NCBI GenBank assembly: GCA_002329675.1
Contig: DCUA01000012.1
Span: forward strand, 22,290 to 28,684
Direction: 5' to 3'
Length of the DNA: 6,395 bases
DNA from: Firmicutes bacterium UBA1426
GTDB lineage: Bacteria; Bacillota; Clostridia; Peptostreptococcales; Anaerovoracaceae
Notes under the pieces: model-generated
Seen by the model: only the letters and a program-made list of their open reading frames with translations
Databases searched by the model: none
Told to the model about the DNA's origin: nothing
Translations under genes and position numbers: made by a program
Part shown: positions 1 through 5,141 of the stretch, in pieces
Position numbering within the stretch: position 1 is the stretch's first letter
Layout: every line of letters starts with the position of its first letter

Positions 1-1264
1 GATCCTCCTCGAATGTATTGTAATGGATCGTTTTTCCTTCTTTTCCGCCATCGATCATTTCCGTTATCAGATGGTTCATGCTGTCCGTTCCTGATATTTC
101 ATCGGAATGGACATTATTCTGGGAGAAGGGGATAACAAAATCGATGTCCTCAGGATCTACAAAAGTATATTTATCGATCAAAGACTGCGGATTATCGTTC
201 ATCTTATCTTTGAACCCGCCGGGCTTCAGATAGTCGTTAACGGTATCCGCGTCTTTCGCAACGACAACGTTCCATATGGGATTGAACTGTGCATAATTGT
301 TGAAGTCCTGATTGGCCTCACTGTAATTATCCGTGAGACCATATCCCAGTATGCTTACCTCAACGTATACACCGTCACCCTCTTCAAATTCACCGTTTTC
401 ATTCATTACTACTGTTCCTGCCGCTAATACGCCGGTAGGCTTATCATCCACATCTGCCTTTTCTCCATTGATGGCATAAATAAGATCCTGACAGAATTCA
501 TTGATTTCTGTCCAGGAATGATACCCGTCATAGGGACCGATATGCAGATCAGTGGATGCCAGAGTCTGCTCGCCGGCTACAGCTTCAAGGGCATAGGTGC
601 CTGGGCCTTCATAAGTCGGTCCGAATTGGAAAAAGGTCCGGTTGTCGGACCCCTGACCGCTGCCGAAGTATGCACCGCCGCTGCCGCTGATATATCCGTT
701 GTATGGCCTGTTGTTTGCAGCAGATGCGTTACTGCCGGCGCCCCAGGGAGAATCAGCCCGAATGGAAGCGGAGATCTTATAGCCCTCCGTCACGGCCTCT
801 ATCTTCTTATCGCGCAAGATCAGGATCGGCGTGGATCCGCGTAAGGTTTTGCCGTTCCCCCATTCGCTGAGAGGAAAACCTCCATATGTAAAGTCTACCG
901 TGGAAAGAAACTCATCTGCATCCGTGATGCCTTCCGCCGGTACCACAAACTCTACATTAAATATCCGCGGATCCTGAAGATTGATTTCTCTTCTGGTCGT
1001 GTAGTACTTGTCAGGGTCTTCGCCATTTTCGGCATCGCCCTTGTAGACTTCGGGTCTGTAAAGTATTTGCACTTCTCCGCCATTGAGGACTTCTATCGAG
1101 CTGATAATAAGAGGAACCTCTTCTGCGGCTGAGACAAGCATAGCCGGTGACGCATCCCCATCAGGCGGATAATCGTCCAAAGCATATGTATTGATACCTA
1201 ACGATAATACTAAGCTAAGAACAATAAGTAAACTTAAGAACTTCCTCATTTTGTTACGTTGCAT
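1..1264 (-). CDS. Secreted M14-family zinc carboxypeptidase-like protein, 3' end cut by window edge
   Basis: The frame is open from an ATG at 1264 to the window edge, giving 421 residues without the C-terminus. A signal peptide is clear: basic residues 2-8, hydrophobic core about 9-24, and a T-Y-A cleavage site near residue 28. Residues about 50-245 form an unrecognised, probably beta-rich, Gly/Ser/Asn-rich extracellular domain. The segment from about 246 (YHSWTEINEF) begins like an M14 peptidase domain. Residues 383-397 carry NNVHSDEISGTD, whose H386-x-x-E389 matches the first zinc-binding motif of M14 carboxypeptidases. The second zinc-ligand histidine and the catalytic glutamate would lie beyond the edge, so activity cannot be judged. 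The start is supported by GGGAGG at 1272-1277, seven bases upstream; the other nearby ATG (1269) is out of frame. The family predicts extracellular cleavage of C-terminal amino acids or peptidoglycan peptides; the substrate is unknown. It follows a terminator, so it is probably transcribed separately. Confidence 0.75.
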   Translation of the reverse strand, partial: MQRNKMRKFLSLLIVLSLVLSLGINTYALDDYPPDGDASPAMLVSAAEEVPLIISSIEVLNGGEVQILYRPEVYKGDAENGEDPDKYYTTRREINLQDPRIFNVEFVVPAEGITDADEFLSTVDFTYGGFPLSEWGNGKTLRGSTPILILRDKKIEAVTEGYKISASIRADSPWGAGSNASAANNRPYNGYISGSGGAYFGSGQGSDNRTFFQFGPTYEGPGTYALEAVAGEQTLASTDLHIGPYDGYHSWTEINEFCQDLIYAINGEKADVDDKPTGVLAAGTVVMNENGEFEEGDGVYVEVSILGYGLTDNYSEANQDFNNYAQFNPIWNVVVAKDADTVNDYLKPGGFKDKMNDNPQSLIDKYTFVDPEDIDFVIPFSQNNVHSDEISGTDSMNHLITEMIDGGKEGKTIHYNTFEED

Positions 1265-1280
1265 AACATAACCTCCCAGT

Positions 1281-1467
1281 ATGACATTACTCTTTCTCTT
1301 CATATTTATGTTTATGGCTTTCCGGATCAACCCTGCTGATGCCGTTCAACCGGGTCAGGCGGCTCTTTCATCCGGAATACTCGGCACCGGTTTCTGCAAC
1401 CACATCCTTTCCTTAATGCCCGGGTATCCGGCCGGGATATGCGGGCAACGACTTGCAGTCAGCAAGG
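1281..1467 (-). other. GC-rich structured 5' leader of the M14-like gene, class unknown
   Basis: This stretch lies between the upstream terminator and the M14-like start codon and is clearly richer in GC than its flanks. It contains hairpins at 1452-1466 (CTTGC/GCAAG) and 1417-1447 (TGCCCG/CGGGCA with an inner TATCC/GGATA stem). It also has an 8-bp inverted repeat (1320-1327 with 1370-1377) that is topologically incompatible with two others, 1338-1344 with 1382-1388 and 1348-1353 with 1387-1392. Mutually exclusive pairings are what a regulatory leader would have. I do not recognise the conserved core of any known riboswitch. No good sigma-70 promoter is visible inside it. It could also be merely GC-rich spacer. 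Confidence 0.35.
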
Positions 1468-1468
1468 C

Positions 1469-1523
1469 AAAATAAAAGATAAAGACAAAAATTCGCTAAT
1501 AGCTTCGAATCTTAGTCTTTATC
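1469..1523 (-). terminator. Intrinsic terminator after the DUF5317 gene
   Basis: Read on the minus strand, GATAAAGAC (1523-1515) pairs perfectly with GTCTTTATC (1486-1478). An inner ATTCG/CGAAT stem continues it with A-T and G-U pairs between, and the hairpin is followed directly by TTTTATTTT (1477-1469). It lies about 105 bases past the DUF5317 stop, so it probably ends the HD-GYP operon. The opposite strand lacks a U-tract after the hairpin. The bases between it and the gene end (1524-1628) hold only weak small stems and nothing I can name. Confidence 0.7.
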
Positions 1524-1628
1524 TCTGTATAATGTACTTCTTTGATCGTTGACAGGTCGTTTCCGGGTGTAGCGGATCTATTATCGCTTGTCTTATCCTA
1601 ACATGAGCTGCCCGGCCATATCAATGAC

Positions 1629-2102
1629 TTACTTTGTCGGTTTATGTAACAGATTGTATCTTATGACTTTATAAAGCAGGATACAGGCTCCCACAAGTAA
1701 AAGCAAGTCACCGATGCTGGCAAATCCAATCAGATCGCCGTAGAATGAAAACCCCACCACATCCGCAAGAAAAGGCAGCCTTGTGCCTGCATCCACCACA
1801 GTGTAACCAAAGATGTCCCCGTTCAATAAGGCATCCATCAGCTCACTCTTTCCGGAGTCTGCAAAAAAAGACGGCCAAACAGGCATGTAAAACCCATTTG
1901 CCGAAATAACAGCAAAATTCAGTATCGTTCCGGCTCCGATCCAATATGGCCAGGAACCTCTTCCTTTTATGTTTGCCAGTACAAACCAGAGCAGAAGCCC
2001 GTATTCAAATGGAAATACAAACCACTCGGGAAAACCTCCCCGGGATAGCAGGAACTCTGCTGCAAAGGCCAGAAATGGGAGATAGAGCTTCACCGGCATC
2101 AT
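1629..2102 (-). CDS. DUF5317 family integral membrane protein
   Basis: This 157-residue protein is very hydrophobic. Membrane segments are expected near residues 5-22, 29-46, 52-71 and 128-148, with a basic C-terminal tail. The motifs ILNFAVISANGFYMP, TRLPFLADV and the late IGDLLLL agree with my recollection of the DUF5317 family, whose biochemical role is not established. Its ATG overlaps the stop of the HD-GYP gene in an ATGA arrangement (4-bp overlap), and there is only a weak GGTG ahead of it, so translation is probably coupled. DUF5317 genes are, as I recall, often found beside HD-GYP genes. A role as a membrane partner, sensor or stability factor for the HD-GYP protein is inference. The gene is complete and near the usual length. 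Confidence 0.75.
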   Translation of the reverse strand: MMPVKLYLPFLAFAAEFLLSRGGFPEWFVFPFEYGLLLWFVLANIKGRGSWPYWIGAGTILNFAVISANGFYMPVWPSFFADSGKSELMDALLNGDIFGYTVVDAGTRLPFLADVVGFSFYGDLIGFASIGDLLLLVGACILLYKVIRYNLLHKPTK

Positions 2103-3409
2103 AATATCACCATATTCAGAAACCGGTCATTTTCAAACATCTTACAGAAAACTTCCACTACTTTTGGATCAAACTGAGTTCCTGAGTTTTCGTGTATGAT
2201 GTCCAATGCCCTCTCCGGAGAAAGCTTTTTACGGTAAGGCCGGTCGGATGTCATCGCATCATATGCATCTGCAATGGATAAAATAGCTGCTGCCAGGGGC
2301 TGGATCACGGGGGCATCCTCGTTACTGGGATAGCCACAGCCATCGTAACGACAATGATGATAGAGCACCGCATCTACGATGGTCTTTGAAAACTGGATCT
2401 CCTCGATTATCTCACTGCCTATGACCGGGTGTTGTTTGATCTGCTCAAACTCCTCGCTGGTGAGCTCATCAGGTTTGTTGAGAATACTGTCCTCAACACC
2501 GATTTTTCCGATGTCGTGTATCAGGGCCGCCATCCGGATATCCGCAACTGTCTTTTCGGGAAGCATCATGTTGCGAGCCACTTGCTCAGCAAAGTAAGCT
2601 ACACGCTCCGAATGACCTCTCGTATAAGGATCCTTTGCTTCGATCGCCCTGGTCAGCGTGGTGATGGTGCGCATATGCATGGAATGGCTGTCCCAATAGA
2701 GCTTAAAGGAATACCGGGCCAGTAGAAGGGGCAATATGAACAGGAGCACGAAAAAGCTTCCATTTTTCATATGTAGGAGAATAGCGATAAAAATCCCAAA
2801 GGGGATCGTGGAAATCACATTTGGTAAAATGCCCAGTATCGTCTGGGAAAGCATGGGAGCAAAGCGCTCTTTCCCTGCCGCCACAAAGTAGAAAATGAAT
2901 AAAATGAGATTTGTTGCAATCGTAACCACCGCAAACAGGGTGGCTGGTAGAATCGAATATGGGAAAGCGAAATTATCACCATAGCCTCCCAGCCAGAGCA
3001 ATGCCTGGCCTCCGATAAAAATCGACAGTAGAATATTTGCCGTGTTAAAGAGTTCTTTCCCCGGTTTACGCGACAGCTGATAGTATACTTTCCCGGAGGA
3101 CTTATCAAAGGCGAAAAGGAAGAATGTAGAGAAGAAAAACAGCACTATGGTAATGTAAAGCCCGTAGATCATGGCGCTGGCAACAACAGGAACAAATGAG
3201 ACCTCGATGGACTTGTCCCGTGCAATGTAAACGGGAAGTGCTCTGCAGAGGACTAATAACGTCAGCATAATAAACCAGTCAATGATACGCGCTGCCGGAA
3301 TCAACTCCTGTGCCGAAATTTGTTCCCATGCTTTTACTGCACTTAATCCAAAGGCTGCCGTACCCGCTAACATCACGAATCCGACATACGCTTTCTGAAT
3401 GTTCCTCAT
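2099..3409 (-). CDS. Membrane-anchored HD-GYP domain protein, predicted cyclic-di-GMP phosphodiesterase
   Basis: This 436-residue protein has an N-terminal membrane region of about seven helices (roughly 6-26, 44-61, 73-101, 123-143, 150-178, 186-213 and 217-233). It is followed by a cytoplasmic HD-GYP domain (about 245-425). The membrane part resembles MASE-type sensor modules; its ligand is unknown. Diagnostic residues are RGHSERV (264-270), the HD pair H298-D299 in HDIGKIG, H327 in QHPVIG, H351-H352, DGCGYP (356-361), and ADAYDAMTSDRPYR (380-393). The usual HHE motif reads HHC here (C353). HD-GYP enzymes hydrolyse cyclic-di-GMP to pGpG or GMP at a di- or tri-metal centre; metal-ligand histidines and aspartates appear intact, so activity is likely but unproven. 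The ATG is preceded by AGGAG (3416-3420) six bases away. It lies after a 25-codon peptide gene and overlaps the DUF5317 gene, which suggests one operon. Confidence 0.9.
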   Translation of the reverse strand: MRNIQKAYVGFVMLAGTAAFGLSAVKAWEQISAQELIPAARIIDWFIMLTLLVLCRALPVYIARDKSIEVSFVPVVASAMIYGLYITIVLFFFSTFFLFAFDKSSGKVYYQLSRKPGKELFNTANILLSIFIGGQALLWLGGYGDNFAFPYSILPATLFAVVTIATNLILFIFYFVAAGKERFAPMLSQTILGILPNVISTIPFGIFIAILLHMKNGSFFVLLFILPLLLARYSFKLYWDSHSMHMRTITTLTRAIEAKDPYTRGHSERVAYFAEQVARNMMLPEKTVADIRMAALIHDIGKIGVEDSILNKPDELTSEEFEQIKQHPVIGSEIIEEIQFSKTIVDAVLYHHCRYDGCGYPSNEDAPVIQPLAAAILSIADAYDAMTSDRPYRKKLSPERALDIIHENSGTQFDPKVVEVFCKMFENDRFLNMVIL

Positions 3410-3441
3410 GTGATTCTCCTAAAAGCAACGTATTTCCCTAT

Positions 3442-3456
3442 GGCACATCTTGTGCC
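3442..3456. other. Short hairpin in the HD-GYP 5' leader
   Basis: GGCAC (3442-3446) and GTGCC (3452-3456) form a perfect 5-bp stem with a 5-base loop. It lies 33 bases before the HD-GYP start, between it and the peptide gene. On the plus strand it is followed by GTTTTCTTT and resembles a weak terminator, although no plus-strand gene leads into it. On the minus strand it has no U-tract and may only shape the leader or mark an operator. Confidence 0.3.
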
Positions 3457-3500
3457 GTTTTCTTTCGTGTTGAACAGATTCGGAACCGGGTATTGGCTAG

Positions 3501-3578
3501 TTATTTTACGCAGAAAAATGCGCCGCTGGAAAGCAGCAATGCGCACAGACTGGATAATACCAGGATTACTCTGTTCAT
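3501..3578 (-). CDS. Small hydrophobic peptide, 25 residues
   Basis: An ATG at 3578 opens a 25-codon frame ending in TAA at 3503-3501. The ribosome site is excellent: GGAGG at 3586-3590, seven bases upstream. The peptide begins MNRVILVLSSLCALLLS and ends SGAFFCVK: a basic residue near the N-terminus, one hydrophobic helix over about residues 4-23, two cysteines (12 and 23) and a C-terminal lysine. This fits a single-span membrane peptide; a signal-peptide-like secreted peptide is possible, but little would remain after cleavage. I do not recognise a family. It lies between the 213-aa gene and the HD-GYP gene, on the same strand, enclosed in a 15-bp inverted repeat. It might be a partner or regulator of the seven-helix HD-GYP protein, or a leader peptide controlling it; both are inference. 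The strong ribosome site is the main argument that it is real. Confidence 0.5.
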   Translation of the reverse strand: MNRVILVLSSLCALLLSSGAFFCVK

Positions 3579-3633
3579 GATATAGCCTCCTTCATTGGTA
3601 CTCTGCCATACCGCTATATATGCAGGCTATATC
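3579..3633 (-). promoter_or_regulatory. Inverted repeat overlapping the Shine-Dalgarno of the peptide gene
   Basis: On the minus strand GATATAGCCT (3633-3624) is perfectly complementary to AGGCTATATC (3588-3579), with a 35-base loop. The second arm covers the last three bases of the GGAGG ribosome site (3586-3590) and the spacer up to the start codon. If the stem forms in RNA it would hide the ribosome site of the 25-codon gene. It is nested inside the 15-bp inverted repeat. Whether the transcript starts upstream of the first arm is not visible. Confidence 0.45.
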
Positions 3634-3688
3634 CGCTCCGCTCTATGTAATTCGTCAAGGTTCCGAATCTGTTACCACCATTTGTTTC

Positions 3689-3708
3689 GTGGTTGATACT
3701 CCAACCAC
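3689..3708. other. Hairpin just past the stop of the 213-aa gene
   Basis: GTGGTTG (3689-3695) and CAACCAC (3702-3708) form a perfect 7-bp stem with a 6-base loop, starting six bases after the TGA of the upstream gene in the minus-strand reading. No U-tract follows on either strand, so it is not a standard intrinsic terminator. It may stabilise the 3' end, cause pausing, or permit partial read-through into the peptide and HD-GYP genes. Confidence 0.4.
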
Positions 3709-3714
3709 CTGCCG

Positions 3715-4356
3715 TCAGGAAATCTGCCTGGCAATGCGCCTGTTCAGGGCATCAAGTACCGCCCTGACCATTCCGTCATCCATGTTTTCCCGTACAAAAG
3801 AGCTCCCCACAAGCTGATGACCCTGCTCATCACACAGGACCACCAAAGCAACGGGGCTTCCGCTCACGTCAATTATTTCAGTTGTAATCAAATCATAATG
3901 GGTGCTTCCGTTCTCTATAGTACACTTTTCGACTGCGTCAAGGGTCGCGTACGCCACCCCGCGCAAATGAGAGGTTCTGTTCCGACTGGTATAGGATGCT
4001 CTTCCTTCTACCCGGGAATCACCATAAGACAGAAAGACTACAATGTCTCCCCGGCCGTCTATGTATTTTGTGTCGATACCTGTGTAACAAAGCCTGCAGT
4101 CTTTTTCTGCCAATTCGGAATGGATCTGCGCAATACTGATGATGCGATAATCCACTTCAACCCCAAAAACAGCCATCAAAGCGGATTGTACATCCCTTGT
4201 CAAGGCTTTTGGTGACTTATTTGTGCTGGCAAGTATGTGTATTTCTTCCGGGACATCGTCCGGGGAAAGAACAACCTTTGCCGCACAAACACCTTCCAAT
4301 CGACAAATCAGGTTTTGCCATAATGTGACGGAAGATTTTGTCTCGGGTTGCAACAC
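3715..4356 (-). CDS. Unrecognised 213-aa soluble protein with two alpha/beta segments
   Basis: No named family is recognised. The protein has no signal peptide or membrane helix. Residues about 12-82 alternate strands and helices and include KVVLSPDDVPEEIHILAST, then SPKALTRDVQSALMAVFGVEV and a predicted strand with YRIISIAQI. Residues about 103-213 form a second segment with GDSRVEGRASYTSR, a helix HLRGVAYATLDAVEK, then a late VGSSFVRENMDDGMVRAVLDALNRRI. The second half recalls small regulatory alpha/beta domains such as the LeuA dimerisation fold, but only in general pattern. The start is GTG, chosen because GGAGG (4365-4369) lies eight bases upstream; no ATG is nearby. It probably shares a transcript, or at least a locus, with the peptide, HD-GYP and DUF5317 genes, since no U-tract terminator separates them. 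I have an impression that similar proteins accompany HD-GYP/DUF5317 pairs in other Clostridia, which I cannot verify here. A signalling or ligand-binding role is speculative. Confidence 0.75.
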   Translation of the reverse strand: MLQPETKSSVTLWQNLICRLEGVCAAKVVLSPDDVPEEIHILASTNKSPKALTRDVQSALMAVFGVEVDYRIISIAQIHSELAEKDCRLCYTGIDTKYIDGRGDIVVFLSYGDSRVEGRASYTSRNRTSHLRGVAYATLDAVEKCTIENGSTHYDLITTEIIDVSGSPVALVVLCDEQGHQLVGSSFVRENMDDGMVRAVLDALNRRIARQIS

Positions 4357-4364
4357 AGACTTTA

Positions 4365-4369
4365 CCTCC
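4365..4369 (-). promoter_or_regulatory. Ribosome site that fixes the GTG start of the 213-aa gene
   Basis: GGAGG is followed by eight bases and then GTG at 4356. A TTG immediately after could also initiate, but its spacing is longer (11 bases). There is no in-frame ATG close by, so GTG is the best choice. Confidence 0.7.
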
Positions 4370-4500
4370 AGTATTTGATCGGATCTGTAGCAAAAGGAAT
4401 TTCTATAACGTATACAGGTTTATTTTATCACTTCGACAAAGATTTTGGTACTAGAATATTTATTTTTCTTCCTTTTTTGAAGATTTTGTCTAATAATGCA
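4370..4500 (-). promoter_or_regulatory. AT-rich upstream region of the 213-aa gene, probable promoter area
   Basis: This stretch follows a strong terminator and precedes the first gene of the signalling cluster, so a promoter should be here. It is very AT-rich. TTGTCG followed 17-19 bases later by TGTATA or TATACG, and TTCAAA-17-TATTCT, are the best sigma-70-like pairs on the minus strand, but neither is strong. The 9-mer AAGATTTTG (plus-strand reading) occurs twice, at 4439-4447 and 4480-4488, 41 bases apart. I cannot place a start site. Confidence 0.35.
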
Positions 4501-4563
4501 AACAAAACAAGAAAAAGAGGGAAGGTCTTCTCCTTTCGACAAGCGAAACGAAAACCATCCCTC
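4501..4563 (-). terminator. Strong intrinsic terminator after the Usp gene
   Basis: On the minus strand the arms 4563-4550 and 4530-4517 pair over 14 positions with one T-T mismatch and one G-U pair. They are extended inside by TTTCG/CGAAA around a 5-base loop. The 3' arm is followed at once by TTTTTCTTGTTTTG. It lies about 24 bases past the Usp stop and ends the MBOAT-SGNH-Usp unit. Confidence 0.88.
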
Positions 4564-4586
4564 AGAAAATCTCAGACCGACTGCTG

Positions 4587-5042
4587 TCATTGAATGACCA
4601 TTACAGCTTTTTCTGTCATATGTAATACCTTAGTTGTAACGCTTCCGAGATACAGCCGATGCCTCAGGGAACCCATCCCGTTGGACCCCATGACTATGAG
4701 ATCCACATCCCGCTCATTGGCAAAGTTCACAATTGCAGTAGCAAATTTGCCGGATGGATCATCGATCATGACGGTCTCCACATCTGAACCTTTCAGCAGT
4801 TCTTTTGCTTCTCCCAGCAGTTTTTCGGATCTCTCCTTTGCCGCATCATAAATACCCGGCCAGTCCACTGATCCGCCCGTCTTCGCTGATTGCAGATTGG
4901 GATAAATTGATACAGTGGTCACTATGTTCATCACGTTCATGATAATGATTTTGCTTCCCAGGCAATCAGCCAGCTCTTTTGCTTTTAGCATGGCCCTCTT
5001 CGAGTTTTCAGAGCCGTCTATGGGTACAAGAATTGTTTTCAT
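4587..5042 (-). CDS. Universal stress protein, UspA family, single domain
   Basis: This 151-residue cytoplasmic protein has the standard Usp layout. It begins with strand one and the nucleotide-site aspartate in ILVPIDGSENS (4-14), followed by the helix SKRAMLKAKELADCLG. The ATP-loop is GSNG at 119-122, continuing to GS at 133-134, and ends with VTTKVLH...AVMVIQ. The family consensus for ATP-binding members is G-2x-G-9x-G-S/T. Here the spacing between the second and third glycines is ten residues, so nucleotide binding is likely but the loop is slightly atypical. The start at 5042 is preferred over an in-frame ATG at 5075. Usp proteins are small nucleotide-binding dimers tied to stress survival; the exact partner is unknown. 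It lies 99 bp after the SGNH gene with no terminator between, so read-through is plausible. A weak TATAAG at about 5083-5088 could give it its own promoter. Confidence 0.9.
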   Translation of the reverse strand: MKTILVPIDGSENSKRAMLKAKELADCLGSKIIIMNVMNIVTTVSIYPNLQSAKTGGSVDWPGIYDAAKERSEKLLGEAKELLKGSDVETVMIDDPSGKFATAIVNFANERDVDLIVMGSNGMGSLRHRLYLGSVTTKVLHMTEKAVMVIQ

Positions 5043-5048
5043 TGGTTT

Positions 5049-5055
5049 CCCCTCC
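5049..5055 (-). promoter_or_regulatory. Ribosome site that fixes the Usp start
   Basis: GGAGGGG is placed six bases before the ATG at 5042, and the protein from there begins MKTILVPIDGS, as Usp proteins do. The longer frame from 5075 would add 11 residues, has no ribosome site, and would run through this GGAGGGG. Confidence 0.85.
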
Positions 5056-5141
5056 TCTAAAACAAGTATTGGCATTTTGTAGCTTATACCCGGGGGGAGC
5101 GAACTTAATCAGAATATTTTGAATTTACTACCATAATCTGC

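Larger units (their letters stand above)
3473..3673. repeat. Perfect 15-bp inverted repeat enclosing the peptide gene
   Basis: AACAGATTCGGAACC at 3473-3487 is exactly repeated in inverted orientation (GGTTCCGAATCTGTT) at 3659-3673, with 171 bp between. The enclosed DNA contains the 25-codon gene and its ribosome site. Immediately inside the arm at 3659, read on the minus strand, is TTGACG, a possible -35 hexamer, though no well-spaced -10 accompanies it. In a minus-strand transcript the arms could pair and loop out the gene; as DNA they could be two sites for one regulator. I found no target-site duplication next to the arms, so a small mobile element is less likely. Confidence 0.75.

Noticed and set aside
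1320..1364. Resemblance of the leader to the TPP riboswitch 3' half (CCTGACCCGG ... AGCAGGG)
   Set aside because: The CTGAGA element and the GGGGTGC arm are missing, and the expected P5 pairing cannot form with the correct spacing.
1281..1475. Plus-strand 64-codon frame starting next to the M14-like gene
   Set aside because: It has no Shine-Dalgarno, overlaps the structured leader and terminator region of the opposite strand, and encodes no recognisable protein after a hydrophobic run of low-complexity T-rich codons.
1526..1554. TATAAT and TTGACA hexamers on the plus strand near 1528 and 1549
   Set aside because: They are in the wrong order to form one promoter, neither has a suitably spaced partner hexamer, and no plus-strand gene follows.
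2379..3108. Other-frame open stretches within the HD-GYP gene on both strands
   Set aside because: They overlap a strongly supported coding frame and have no features of real proteins.
3442..3469. Plus-strand terminator at the GGCAC/GTGCC hairpin
   Set aside because: The stem is only 5 bp, the tail is interrupted by C, and no plus-strand gene reads into it.
3473..3673. The inverted-repeat block as a miniature transposable element
   Set aside because: There is no target-site duplication beside the arms, and the block contains gene signals that fit the surrounding operon. A genome-wide copy count could reopen this.
5043..5075. Upstream ATG giving a Usp protein 11 residues longer
   Set aside because: No ribosome site precedes it, and the extension runs through the GGAGGGG that serves the ATG at 5042.
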